Below, piece by piece: positions 8,235-16,515 of a DNA stretch of 41,729 nucleotides; positions within the stretch are counted from its first letter, which is position 1, and the number at the start of each line of letters is the position of its first letter. The notes beneath the pieces were generated by a model, which saw only the letters and a list, made by a program, of their open reading frames with translations, searched no databases and was not told where the DNA came from. Origin of the DNA: Saprospiraceae bacterium (GTDB taxonomy: Bacteria > Bacteroidota > Bacteroidia > Chitinophagales > Saprospiraceae). The position numbers were made by a program, and so were the translations under genes. The DNA is taken from positions 1 through 41,729 of the forward strand of contig JAHDHH010000037.1 in NCBI GenBank assembly GCA_020631405.1. Reading direction: 5' to 3'.

Positions 8235-9695
8235 ATGTTATCAAGATTAGTATTAGTATTATTAGTATTGCCAGTTGGGCTGTTTGGCCAAGAGCCAAGC
8301 GTCGCTTCGATAGAATCAGAGACATTGCTACTAGAGTCCTTACTCTCTAAGCACCTAGGGGATGACGAAGAACAAATCAAGTATCTTAAGACTTGCATCG
8401 CGAATGATAGAACTAACCCTAACTACTATTATCAACTAGCAAGATATCACAAGCGTGCAGATGACCTTAGAGAAGCACTAACCTATGCAGAGAAAGCAGC
8501 TAAGCTGGATAAGACCAATAAGTGGTTTGCCCTACTTACTGCAGACATCCATGAAGAGTTATTGGATTTTTTGTCGGCAAACAAATACTTATCCCAAGCC
8601 GCTTCAGTAACCCCTAATGATGAAATGCTCCAGTTCAGGATAGCTCAAAATTTTATGAAAAATGGCAATGCTGAGAAGTGCCTGACCACACTAAGAGCGA
8701 TAGAGCAGAAATTTGGTCAGTCAGATAAGGCGAGTTATCAAATGCTAGATATTCTCAATAGTAAGGAGCAATATGATGAGGGTCTTGAATTACTCAATAA
8801 CCTTACAAGGCTTTACCCTAACAATACTAGCCACCTCAATAACCTAGCGAACCAGTATCTACTCAAAGAGAATCCAGAAAAGGCTGAAGAAGTCTATAGG
8901 AAGGTATTGACAATAGACCCTGCAAATCCACAAGCCAATGCCCATATAGTCCATGCTGATGTCAAAGGAGCTAAGGATAGTGAGTACCTCTATGCAATCA
9001 GTCCTTTGATAGAAAACAGCAATATCCCGTTTGACAATAAAGTGCTAGAGCTAATCCCATATGTCGAGCAACTCCAAGTGGACAAAGATCCAAACCTTGT
9101 GAATGCCCTGCATACAATATCAAATAAGCTTGTAGCCCTCTATCCTAACGAGGCAAAGGCACATGCTCTAAGAGGCGATGTGATGTACTTGAGTGGTGAA
9201 TTAGAGACAAGCCTCAAAAGCTATGACAAGACTCTCCAACTCAATGACAAGGTCTACATGGTTTGGATACAAAAAATGAACCTCTTATATGACATGCAAG
9301 ACTATGATGCCCTGTTAGACTTCTCTGAAAAAGCGATAGACTACTACCCCAACAACTACGAAGGTTACATGTGGCAATCACTAGCTCAGCTAGCAAGTGG
9401 AGAAATCGCTGAGGCAAAGGCGTACACCCAAGATATTGCCCTTGTAGGTGGAAGCAACACAGAAGCCCAACAATATGCCAAGCTGATCAAGGTATTGATC
9501 GAAGCCAAAGAGGATCAGATTGATACTATTTCTGACTTTGTAAAAGCTAATAACTTGGCTAAAAGCAACAATCCCATAGAATTACATTTAGTGGCGGTAG
9601 GCTTTCAATCCATAGGTGATGAAGACAACTATCAAAAATTCTTAAGTCTCGCTGAAGCTAATGGTCATGTATCAATAGATATAAACCAACAATAG
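8235..9695 (+). CDS. Exported tetratricopeptide-repeat protein
   Basis: 486 residues with a signal peptide (about 1-18, ending LPVGLFGQ) followed by many TPR units, for example around NPNYYYQLARYHKRADDLREA and NNTSHLNNLANQYLLKENPE. TPRs are protein-interaction scaffolds; the protein is probably periplasmic or associated with the outer membrane. Its stop codon shares one base with the GTG start of the next gene (TAGTG at 9693-9697), so it is probably translationally coupled to the M23-family protein. A role with that partner in cell-wall remodelling is inferred from this pairing only. Confidence 0.8.
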   Translation: MLSRLVLVLLVLPVGLFGQEPSVASIESETLLLESLLSKHLGDDEEQIKYLKTCIANDRTNPNYYYQLARYHKRADDLREALTYAEKAAKLDKTNKWFALLTADIHEELLDFLSANKYLSQAASVTPNDEMLQFRIAQNFMKNGNAEKCLTTLRAIEQKFGQSDKASYQMLDILNSKEQYDEGLELLNNLTRLYPNNTSHLNNLANQYLLKENPEKAEEVYRKVLTIDPANPQANAHIVHADVKGAKDSEYLYAISPLIENSNIPFDNKVLELIPYVEQLQVDKDPNLVNALHTISNKLVALYPNEAKAHALRGDVMYLSGELETSLKSYDKTLQLNDKVYMVWIQKMNLLYDMQDYDALLDFSEKAIDYYPNNYEGYMWQSLAQLASGEIAEAKAYTQDIALVGGSNTEAQQYAKLIKVLIEAKEDQIDTISDFVKANNLAKSNNPIELHLVAVGFQSIGDEDNYQKFLSLAEANGHVSIDINQQ

Positions 9696-10816
9696 TGCGA
9701 CTAAGGACTTGCCTAATCTTCATTGTAATAGTTTCATCTTGCCTGATATGTCTAGCGCAAGAAGTTGACTTACAGACTCAGCAACAGGCGCTGAATAGCA
9801 AGATAGACAAAAGCAATGCCTACCTCACTAGCCTCAACACAGACCAGCTAAATACTGTTCAACAGCTAGTCATTCTAGAAGAAAACATCACTGATAGAGA
9901 AGCTCTAATTGCTTCTTATGGTCAATCAGCCTTACTTGCGGAACAAGAATCGATTAAACTTGTCCAAGCGATAGATTCCTTAGCAGCACTATCAGAAGCG
10001 AGTAAACAAGAGTACTATACATTGATGGCAGAGGTACACAAGAAAAACAAACTCATCAACCCAGCACAATTGCTCTTTTCTCAACATGCCTTCTCGAGCC
10101 TAATCAGAAGAAATGTACTTGCTGGGCAGTACCACTCTTTTATCAAAAGCAAGGAAAAAGAATACCAGAACCATCAAGCGAGCTATGACTCTCTCCTAAT
10201 CATCTCAAACCAAACCATCCAAGAGAATCTTGAATTGAGAGATGCTAGTCTACAGGAGCAAGCTGTCCTTAAAGTCCGTTACGAAAACCTGAGATCACTA
10301 AAAGACAACCTCAAAAGTCAAGCCGCTAACATCAAGTCAGCTATCGCATCTACTAAGCAAGAAAGACTCCAAGTCAATAATACTATTGAATCCTACATCC
10401 AAACTACTATAGACAAGCAGGAAGTCACACCTAGTCATAGTTTTTCTAACTATAGTCTACCTTGGCCAATAGACGGGACTGTAGTTTCTAAGTTTGGTAG
10501 ACATAGACACCCTACACTACCAGACATTTATGTTATTAATAATGGTATAGATATTGCCCCTTATACCGATAGAACTGTAAGGAGCAGCTCTCATGGAGAG
10601 GTTATCAAAATAGAAAATCATCACTCTGGCTACCTTATCCTTGTTAAACATGACAACTATTACTTACTCTATAGTCAGCTAAGTAGCACTACTGTGTCTA
10701 TAGGCTCTCAAGTGATAGTAGGCAGTATCTTGGGTGAGATAGAAGATGAATTGCATTTCGAAATTTGGGATGGCAAATCCAAAGAGGACCCTTCTGTATG
10801 GCTCGTCAATAAGTAA
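9695..10816 (+). CDS. EnvC-like M23-fold protein, probably catalytically inactive
   Basis: 373 residues. Signal peptide (about 1-21, CLICLAQ), a long coiled-coil region (about 25-240, rich in Q, K, E and L), then a LytM/M23 domain (about 256-373). This layout matches the amidase activator EnvC, which acts in the periplasm at the division site. The M23 zinc motif HxGxD reads NNGID (N282...D286), the central catalytic His region reads LYSQL (Q328), and HxH reads ELH (E352, H354). Two of three zinc ligands and a catalytic His are therefore replaced, so an activator role is more likely than peptidase activity. The GTG start overlaps the upstream TAG by one base, and the signal peptide begins directly there. 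Confidence 0.85.
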   Translation: MRLRTCLIFIVIVSSCLICLAQEVDLQTQQQALNSKIDKSNAYLTSLNTDQLNTVQQLVILEENITDREALIASYGQSALLAEQESIKLVQAIDSLAALSEASKQEYYTLMAEVHKKNKLINPAQLLFSQHAFSSLIRRNVLAGQYHSFIKSKEKEYQNHQASYDSLLIISNQTIQENLELRDASLQEQAVLKVRYENLRSLKDNLKSQAANIKSAIASTKQERLQVNNTIESYIQTTIDKQEVTPSHSFSNYSLPWPIDGTVVSKFGRHRHPTLPDIYVINNGIDIAPYTDRTVRSSSHGEVIKIENHHSGYLILVKHDNYYLLYSQLSSTTVSIGSQVIVGSILGEIEDELHFEIWDGKSKEDPSVWLVNK

Positions 10817-10917
10817 TTCTGTTAATTTTTTAAAACATAGGCAGCAAATTAGTTAATGTCACGTTAGGAAGTTGTATTTAATTGGTACAACCAACCAAGT
10901 GAGAGTACATTCGAAAT

Positions 10918-11484
10918 ATGGAATTTACGTTAAGATATAATGTCTCAGAAGAACAGTTCATAGCAGCTTGCGCTAGCTATGAGTCTTGGGCACAGAAAAT
11001 CCTCTACGAAGAACACTATTCGATTATGTACCCAATTTGTTGCAGATATGCGATTGACGAAGAGCAAGGGTTAGACATTCTGCATGATGGGTTTATTAAG
11101 GTATTTAAGAATATTCATAAGTATAAGATAGGTACATCACTTGTCGCATGGATAAGAACGATCATGGTCAATACAGCAATCGACCAATACAGAAAGAACA
11201 CCAAACGACGGGTGGATGATATAGATGAGGCAAGAGGTATATGCGACTTAGAACCAGATGTCATAAGTCAAATGTCTGCTCAAGATGTACTCAAGTGTCT
11301 ACAAAAATTGACGCCGGCATACAGGGCAGTATTCAATCTTTATGTGATTGAAGGGTTCAATCATAAGGAGATAGGCCAGAAACTCAATATCACTGAAAGT
11401 ACCTCTAGATCTAACCTAGTTAAAGCCAGAACCAAACTTAAGGAAATCATTAAAAAAGCGAACATCGACAGACATGAAGGATAA
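10918..11484 (+). CDS. ECF-type RNA polymerase sigma factor
   Basis: 188 residues. Sigma region 2 spans about 35-95 (YPICCRYAIDEEQGLDILHDGFIKVFKNI, then TSLVAWIRTIMVNTAIDQYRK); region 4 spans about 120-175 (LQKLTPAYRAVFNLYVIEGFNHKEIGQKLNITESTSRSNLVKARTKL). No signal or membrane segment, so it is cytoplasmic. It directs RNA polymerase to a dedicated promoter set. The following gene overlaps its 3' end by 11 nt, so the membrane protein encoded there is the obvious candidate for its anti-sigma partner or regulator. Confidence 0.93.
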   Translation: MEFTLRYNVSEEQFIAACASYESWAQKILYEEHYSIMYPICCRYAIDEEQGLDILHDGFIKVFKNIHKYKIGTSLVAWIRTIMVNTAIDQYRKNTKRRVDDIDEARGICDLEPDVISQMSAQDVLKCLQKLTPAYRAVFNLYVIEGFNHKEIGQKLNITESTSRSNLVKARTKLKEIIKKANIDRHEG

Positions 11485-12913
11485 TCACTTCGATGACATA
11501 TTAAAACACAAACTAGATGCTATGCGGACTGACTCTGCTGCAGATTGGAATGTGTTTGCTCAGAAGTTAGAAGAGTCAATACAGTCTGATGAGAATACTT
11601 TTGATCAATTAGTAGGGCAAAAGCTTAGTAGTGTACAATCTCCAAAATTACCAGATTGGGATGCATTCTCTGAAAAACTGCACTCTTCAGATATCTTTGA
11701 CCAGTCGATTAGTGATAAACTTACCGAAATCGATACATCCAAGGTTTCAGAACACTGGCTATTGTTAAAAGAAAGACTAGAACACATCCTCTACCTCAAA
11801 GAAAAACTCTTCTCTATTAAATTATTTGAGTCATTCCTTATCGTAGCGCTGCTTGTAACATTTGTCAATATATCACCTGTCTTATTTCCAGGAAAGCCAA
11901 TTGCTACTCAAGAAAGCGATATCGTCGAACACCATAGCAATGCCAAGCAAATTGCTGCCACACCTCTAACTTCTGTTGTTTCAAACAGTGAGGATCAGAA
12001 AGGACAAACACTATCGACAGCTACAAGCAGTCAAACGCTATCGCCTGTTGCCGTTCATACAACAACGAATCTTGTTCAATCTGCAAATAAGCAACCAATA
12101 CAAAGCTCTGCATCTGCATCTAAGAATGCAAGTAGCCAAAAAGCTAAACATAATACACCACCGACTGTCGATTCAGTGGACTACCATAGCCCTAGACAGG
12201 CAGCTAATACGGCAAGTAGTCAAAAGAAGAAACCTAGTATACCGAATACACCTACATTGGAAAAACTAGCGTTGCATGGATTATATCCAACAAAACACAA
12301 AGCCACACTCATTGCCACAGCTGATGAGAAGGTAAGTGTAGATAGACAACTTAACATCCATGCAATTGGAGGCATTTCGAGTCACTTTGTACACATAGAT
12401 AATCCGGACCCTAGTCAAGATAACAAGCACGCCTTCTTTACTCAAACAGTCAGCTCGCAGATTGGGCTACTCGTGTCAAAAGAACATAGCAACTTTAGTG
12501 TTGAGTCTGGGATCATCATAGCTAAAAGACAATACGACGGCCTTGGAGATCTTGCTGTCAATGACAACTTGATTACCGTACCAGTGAATCTCAAGTTCTA
12601 CACGAACCAATATAATCGCTGGTCAGTCTTTGGCCTAGGAGGTATCTCTGGAACTTATATGGGCAAAACCATAGAGAATCCGCTAAACGAAAAGGCGAAT
12701 ACCCTTGTCAATTATACTTACATCAGTATTAGTGGAGGGCTTGGAGTGCAATATAGACCATCGAGCCTTACCTCTTTCTATGCTCAGACACAGTATACCG
12801 TAGATCTTAACCAAGATGGACTAGGAGCTAGCAAGTACCAATATGATGCCTTAGGATTGACTATTGGAATGAAGATTAATCCATTCACTTTCAAACATAG
12901 AAGAGGCAATTAG
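11474..12913 (+). CDS. Membrane protein with three N-terminal repeats and a C-terminal beta-barrel-like domain
   Basis: 479 residues overlapping the sigma gene by 11 nt. Three imperfect 30-residue repeats occupy 6-35, 43-72 and 75-104, each starting FDxxxxxKL and holding a W followed by a KLE/KLH/RLE end. One hydrophobic helix (about 116-136) follows, then a low-complexity Ser/Thr/Gln/Lys linker (about 145-260), then a beta-strand-rich domain (about 295-479) with alternating aromatic residues like an outer-membrane-type barrel or sandwich. There is no N-terminal signal peptide, so the repeats should be cytoplasmic, as in an anti-sigma or scaffold protein. Its stop overlaps the smpB stop by 4 nt. 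The function is not established. Confidence 0.75.
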   Translation: MKDNHFDDILKHKLDAMRTDSAADWNVFAQKLEESIQSDENTFDQLVGQKLSSVQSPKLPDWDAFSEKLHSSDIFDQSISDKLTEIDTSKVSEHWLLLKERLEHILYLKEKLFSIKLFESFLIVALLVTFVNISPVLFPGKPIATQESDIVEHHSNAKQIAATPLTSVVSNSEDQKGQTLSTATSSQTLSPVAVHTTTNLVQSANKQPIQSSASASKNASSQKAKHNTPPTVDSVDYHSPRQAANTASSQKKKPSIPNTPTLEKLALHGLYPTKHKATLIATADEKVSVDRQLNIHAIGGISSHFVHIDNPDPSQDNKHAFFTQTVSSQIGLLVSKEHSNFSVESGIIIAKRQYDGLGDLAVNDNLITVPVNLKFYTNQYNRWSVFGLGGISGTYMGKTIENPLNEKANTLVNYTYISISGGLGVQYRPSSLTSFYAQTQYTVDLNQDGLGASKYQYDALGLTIGMKINPFTFKHRRGN

Positions 12914-13365
12914 ATCTGAATCTTGTTCAGTCTATCTAGTTCTCTCTTGTTCTCTCTCTCTTTTATAGAATTACGCTTGTCAAAGCTCTTCTTACCCCGA
13001 GCTAGTGCTATCCCTATTTTGATGTGTCCCCTTTCAGATTCGAAAATTTTATAGGGTACCACAGTGACACCTTTCTGCTCTACCTTCTTAAGGATCTTAT
13101 TGAGTTCAGTACGACGAAGTAGGAGCTTTCGATCTCTTCTTTCTTCATGATTGTTTTGGTTACCGTACTTGTATTCAGCAATATAGAGACTCTTGATAAA
13201 AAGCTCATTTCCCACAAAAAAACAGAATGCGTCAGTGAGGTTAGCATATCCACCTCTTATACTCTTGACCTCAGTACCCACAAGCATGACCCCTGCTTCA
13301 AATTCTGCAAGGAACTCGTATTCAAATTTTGCTTTCTTATTGACTATTAGTACTGGTTTTGACAT
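12910..13365 (-). CDS. smpB: SsrA-binding protein SmpB
   Basis: About 151 residues from MSKPVLIVNKKAKFEYEF, the usual length. It binds tmRNA and brings it to stalled ribosomes for trans-translation. Family motifs: AGVMLVGTEVKSIRGG, NLTDAFCFF, LLLRRTELNKIL and IKIGIALARGKKSFDKR, ending in the basic tail characteristic of SmpB. The open frame extends upstream to 13398, but the ATG at 13365 is chosen because the family begins there and a -7 element lies at 13388-13395. No ssrA gene was recognised in the window. Confidence 0.96.
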   Translation of the reverse strand: MSKPVLIVNKKAKFEYEFLAEFEAGVMLVGTEVKSIRGGYANLTDAFCFFVGNELFIKSLYIAEYKYGNQNNHEERRDRKLLLRRTELNKILKKVEQKGVTVVPYKIFESERGHIKIGIALARGKKSFDKRNSIKERENKRELDRLNKIQI

Positions 13366-13387
13366 ATTTGTATTTAAAAATGCAGCA

Positions 13388-13395
13388 CAAAAGTA
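13388..13395 (-). promoter_or_regulatory. Candidate -7 element of smpB
   Basis: Read on the minus strand this is TACTTTTG, an exact match to TAnnTTTG, 23-30 nt upstream of the chosen smpB ATG. No clear -33 TTG is seen at the expected distance, so support comes from the -7 match and position only. Confidence 0.4.
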
Positions 13396-13398
13396 CAC

Positions 13399-13626
13399 TT
13401 TCTCTGAGTTAGAAAACAGATTTACTTATGCAGTAGGTTCTAAATACAAGGGAATTACTTTCAAGACCTTCGATTGAAGCAAAAGCGAAGGAAGTACATA
13501 TTACAATCTTACGGATATCAAAAAATAATATATAAGGATATTAGCAGATATGATTGCAATGGGCATTTAATTAGATTAATTTTGTGGTTGAGATGTAGCG
13601 AAACTGTAAAAAGTTACGTTTACATA
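13399..13626. other. Intergenic stretch upstream of a small ORF
   Basis: An AT-rich stretch with no family-recognisable coding content. The reading frame of the following small ORF stays open back to a TTG at 13474, but the extra residues look random and basic. It presumably carries the smpB promoter on the minus strand and any promoter for the small membrane ORF. Confidence 0.4.
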
Positions 13627-13767
13627 ATGATGATTTCATCGCCTTGGCTCTTATTAGTATTATGGCGGCCAAGTTTTAAACACGAAAATTTTAATCCCAT
13701 GATTATTTTCTGTTTTGCCCTATTCTTTATCCTAACATTTGGAGATAGAATACTTAGAAAAGCTTAA
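13627..13767 (+). CDS. Possible small membrane protein (46 residues)
   Basis: From ATGATG at 13627 the frame encodes MMISSPWLLLVLWRPSF, a short polar stretch, then NPMIIFCFALFFILTFGD and a basic end (RILRKA): two hydrophobic segments with a positive tail. The same frame is open to a TTG at 13474, giving up to 97 residues. A strong terminator begins 11 nt after the stop, which supports real transcription. There is no family match, and chance hydrophobicity in AT-rich DNA cannot be excluded. Confidence 0.35.
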   Translation: MMISSPWLLLVLWRPSFKHENFNPMIIFCFALFFILTFGDRILRKA

Positions 13768-13778
13768 AAAGCTTAAAT

Positions 13779-13809
13779 GGTGCCGGCTTCAACTACCGGC
13801 ACCTTTTTT
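13779..13809 (+). terminator. Intrinsic terminator
   Basis: GGTGCCGG (13779-13786) and CCGGCACC (13796-13803) form an 8-bp GC-rich stem with a 9-nt loop, followed by TTTTTT on the plus strand. It lies just after the small ORF and at the 3' end of the convergent lipoprotein gene; the A-rich left flank may let it work on the minus strand too. Confidence 0.85.
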
Positions 13810-14284
13810 ATTTTTTGACACTAGCAAACATTGTCTCCACCTGTTCCAAGGTATATTTACCATAAAGTCCAGTCTGAAATACGAAGTCGCTTCCTCCAGA
13901 CAGCTTGACGTATCGAAAGTCATAGTCAATACTACCATCAATATCCTTCTTGAATACAAAGCCATCAGCTTCTTCTCTGACAATTTCAGAAAAGTAAGTG
14001 CCATTGATGACTTCATTCTTAAGTTTGGCTGCAACATCCGCAGCACTATTCTCAATAGTAGAACCACTGAAAATCTGAATATTGAAGTCGTCACCATACT
14101 TGACTGTAACATCTTGCATGATTCCTAGGTCATCACTGGTGATCTCTGCATCTTGTGGAGCATGTATCTTAATAGGCATCCCATACTTCATCAGATCAAT
14201 AGTAGATGAGGCTTGCTCGCCTCCACAACTACTCAGGATGACCATAGAAAGGATTAGGATAAACAATGTGTTTAGTAATTTCAT
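13808..14284 (-). CDS. Lipoprotein of unknown function
   Basis: 158 residues. The N-terminus MKLLNTLFILILSMVILSSC carries a lipobox (LSSC, lipidated Cys20), so it is anchored in the envelope. The mature part is mixed alpha/beta, with SGGSDFVFQTGLYGKYTLEQVETMFASVK at its end; no named family was recognised. It is the last gene of a three-gene minus-strand set after two thioredoxin-fold genes (27 nt gap), which hints at an envelope redox or stress context. Confidence 0.7.
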   Translation of the reverse strand: MKLLNTLFILILSMVILSSCGGEQASSTIDLMKYGMPIKIHAPQDAEITSDDLGIMQDVTVKYGDDFNIQIFSGSTIENSAADVAAKLKNEVINGTYFSEIVREEADGFVFKKDIDGSIDYDFRYVKLSGGSDFVFQTGLYGKYTLEQVETMFASVKK

Positions 14285-14311
14285 TTGATTGTTTTGATTG
14301 GTGGTGTTGGA

Positions 14312-14905
14312 CTAGCTCTTGACTTTGATGCTACATCCTATTGCCTTAGTTTCTGATGGGTTAGGCTTGATCCCATAGTGTATTGAGTTGATTGCATTTT
14401 CTAAAAACTTCTCAGTAACAGCACTCTCATCTCTTGCACTATCATCGATAGCACCAATATATTGTACTACTCTATTTGCGTCAAGCAAGTAAACGTGAGG
14501 AGTCTTAGTTGCACCATATACTGGAAATACTTCCTGCTTATCATCTGCTAAGTAGGCAAATTCAAATCCCTTTTCTTTAGCTCTGACCTTCATATTCTCA
14601 AAACTGTCATCCGGCTTTACTTCTGGGTCATTAGGGTTGATCGCTACAATAGGATACCCCATAGGAGCATACTTCGCTTGTATAGCATTGAGTCTATCCT
14701 CATACATGATGGCAAATGGACAGTGATTGCAGGTAAACACCACGATGTAACCATTGACGGAATCGTAATCAGCCAATGATACCATTGAGTCATCAATATT
14801 CTTTAATTCGAAATCAGGTGCTACATCACCTACGCTAAGCCCTTGTGCTCCGAGTAATGTAGAACAAGCTAGCAGTATACCTAGTAATAAATGTTTAATA
14901 TTCAT
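14312..14905 (-). CDS. Exported thioredoxin-fold (redoxin family) protein
   Basis: 197 residues with an N-terminal export signal (cleavage near LLGAQG; the LLAC at 11-14 could alternatively act as a lipobox). The mature part begins SVGDVAPDFELKNIDD, typical of the AhpC/TSA-redoxin group. The active-site motif is CNHC (C59-C62) in VVFTCNHCPFAI, and the cis-Pro loop reads TKTPHVYLL. It probably acts as a periplasmic thiol reductant or oxidant. It lies 6 nt downstream of the TlpA-like gene, in one operon. Confidence 0.88.
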   Translation of the reverse strand: MNIKHLLLGILLACSTLLGAQGLSVGDVAPDFELKNIDDSMVSLADYDSVNGYIVVFTCNHCPFAIMYEDRLNAIQAKYAPMGYPIVAINPNDPEVKPDDSFENMKVRAKEKGFEFAYLADDKQEVFPVYGATKTPHVYLLDANRVVQYIGAIDDSARDESAVTEKFLENAINSIHYGIKPNPSETKAIGCSIKVKS

Positions 14906-14911
14906 CTGTGA

Positions 14912-15403
14912 TTATTTAGTATTGATTAATTGTGTGAGTTCTTCTATCGAGTGGAATTCTTGTTCATAACACGTATACCCGTCCTTATCCACTATACAGG
15001 TCAAAGGTATAGAACCTGACCAATTTGGATCTACCTTATCAACCCAAATATGCATCTTGTCATCCAGTAACATAACAACGTCTGATTGAATCTTATTCTT
15101 CTCAATGTAGGGAATCACCCTCTTGTCCTTATCTCGAGCAAAGTCTAAACTTACTAAGATTACTTCCACCTCATCCTTTGAGTATAAAGCATTCAAACCA
15201 TCGACGTAAGGCATCTCAGCCACACAGGGACCACACCACGTCGCCCAGAAATTGATCACTCTGATCTTGTCCTCTGTTGTAAAAAGTGGAGCTATAGAAT
15301 CAAAAGAAGTGTACATGGGTATGTCTATTGATTGATCTTGGGCTGTGATAGTCTGGCTACAACCAACTCCAAGCAAAATCCCTATAAGTATTACTAATCG
15401 CAT
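14912..15403 (-). CDS. TlpA-like thioredoxin-family lipoprotein
   Basis: 163 residues. The N-terminus MRLVILIGILLGVGC carries a lipobox (LGVGC, Cys15). The thioredoxin domain contains NFWATWCGPCVAEMPY (CGPC at C57-C60) and the cis-Pro segment SGSIPLTCIVD. Such proteins reduce disulfides in periplasmic partners such as cytochrome c or copper proteins; the partner is not shown here. It is the first gene of the set with the CNHC redoxin and a lipoprotein. Confidence 0.9.
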   Translation of the reverse strand: MRLVILIGILLGVGCSQTITAQDQSIDIPMYTSFDSIAPLFTTEDKIRVINFWATWCGPCVAEMPYVDGLNALYSKDEVEVILVSLDFARDKDKRVIPYIEKNKIQSDVVMLLDDKMHIWVDKVDPNWSGSIPLTCIVDKDGYTCYEQEFHSIEELTQLINTK

Positions 15404-15554
15404 ACCTTCAAAAACGCTTGTATGAGTATGGTATTGTCAACATTCATAATATAATTCTAGACTGCTGATTACTATAAGAAATTCAATTACTGTTCAGTCT
15501 ATTCTACCATGGCATGACAACAATACTCAAAAGCAAAGGTGGATTTACCTACAT

Positions 15555-16490
15555 TTGCAAAAAATCGATTTAGACTTGAAAGCTAGCATCTTCTTTGTTA
15601 TTACGACTATATTTTGGGGACTCAACTACCACTGGGGCAAGGACCTGATGCAAGAAGTATCTGCTTACGAAGGTGCTTTTTGGAGGTACAGTATAGCAGT
15701 CACTGTACTCACTCTCTTAGCTATCAGGAATCTGCCTTCTCTACAAACCATCAAAGACAACTGGGTGGGAATACTGAAGATTGGTGGATTTGGCCTTGTG
15801 GGATTCAATTTCTTTTTCTTTAAAGGCATGGAGGCTACTACAGCAATAAATGCATCTCTAATAGTTGGACTCAACCCTGCGATTACCTTACTACTTTCCT
15901 CTCTCATCCTATCTACAAAGATTCAGCTTAGGCAGGTAATTGGTATGTGCATAGCATTATTAGGCGTCCTTTACCTCCTCTTCCAAGGTCAACTCTCAGC
16001 CTTGCTCAATCTAGAACTCAATAGCGGTGATGGTCTTATCCTCCTGGCTTGTATCTTCTTTGCACTTCATCATGTCTGGGTTAAGAAATATACTAATCCT
16101 TCGATAACAAATCCACAGCTCAGTCTCTTAGCAGCATTGGCATGCTTCATTATCTTTTGCCTAATCATACTTACACAGTTGATATTCATGCCCGATCATG
16201 GTATGTTCATAAGTTTGGGTACTTACTCTGGTACTTTTTGGAGTTCTGCGGTTGGGATTGGAGCCTTGGGCACAGGGCTAGCATATTGGTTTTGGTATCA
16301 AGGTATCGATATCGCCGGCGCAGCCAAGGCAGCCGTGTTTGTTAACATCGTCCCCCTATCTGCTGCTATCTTCTATGTAATTAAAGGCTCTCAACTCGAA
16401 CCCTATCATTGGATTAGTGGACTAGTGATTGTTGGCGGTATTTTGGTAATGCAGTTGGGGAGCCAATATTTTTCTGAAAAAACCACTTAG
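15555..16490 (+). CDS. EamA/DMT-family transporter
   Basis: 311 residues with ten predicted membrane helices in two EamA repeats (about 10-140 and 155-305). First-repeat motifs are FWGLNYHWGK and ATTAINASLIVGLNPAITLLLS; the second contains GIGALGTGLAYWFWYQGIDIAGAAKAAVFVNIVPL. This family exports amino acids or other metabolites, or imports solutes; the substrate is unknown. The only start that keeps helix 1 is a TTG at 15555. That TTG lies inside TACATTTG, which also matches a -7 promoter element, so the exact start is uncertain; a second in-frame TTG is at 15576. Confidence 0.9.
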   Translation: MQKIDLDLKASIFFVITTIFWGLNYHWGKDLMQEVSAYEGAFWRYSIAVTVLTLLAIRNLPSLQTIKDNWVGILKIGGFGLVGFNFFFFKGMEATTAINASLIVGLNPAITLLLSSLILSTKIQLRQVIGMCIALLGVLYLLFQGQLSALLNLELNSGDGLILLACIFFALHHVWVKKYTNPSITNPQLSLLAALACFIIFCLIILTQLIFMPDHGMFISLGTYSGTFWSSAVGIGALGTGLAYWFWYQGIDIAGAAKAAVFVNIVPLSAAIFYVIKGSQLEPYHWISGLVIVGGILVMQLGSQYFSEKTT

Positions 16491-16515
16491 TTTTCATTTA
16501 CTATTGGTTATTCAA

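Noticed and set aside
13366..13398. Longer start for smpB
   Set aside because: The extra residues are not part of the family N-terminus, and a -7 element overlaps this stretch.
12910..13473. A tmRNA (ssrA) gene near smpB
   Set aside because: The gap has no tRNA-like acceptor or tag ORF pattern and is too short.
13474..13626. N-terminal extension of the small membrane ORF from a TTG codon
   Set aside because: Weak start codon and random-looking basic residues; the double ATG at 13627 opens directly on a hydrophobic segment.
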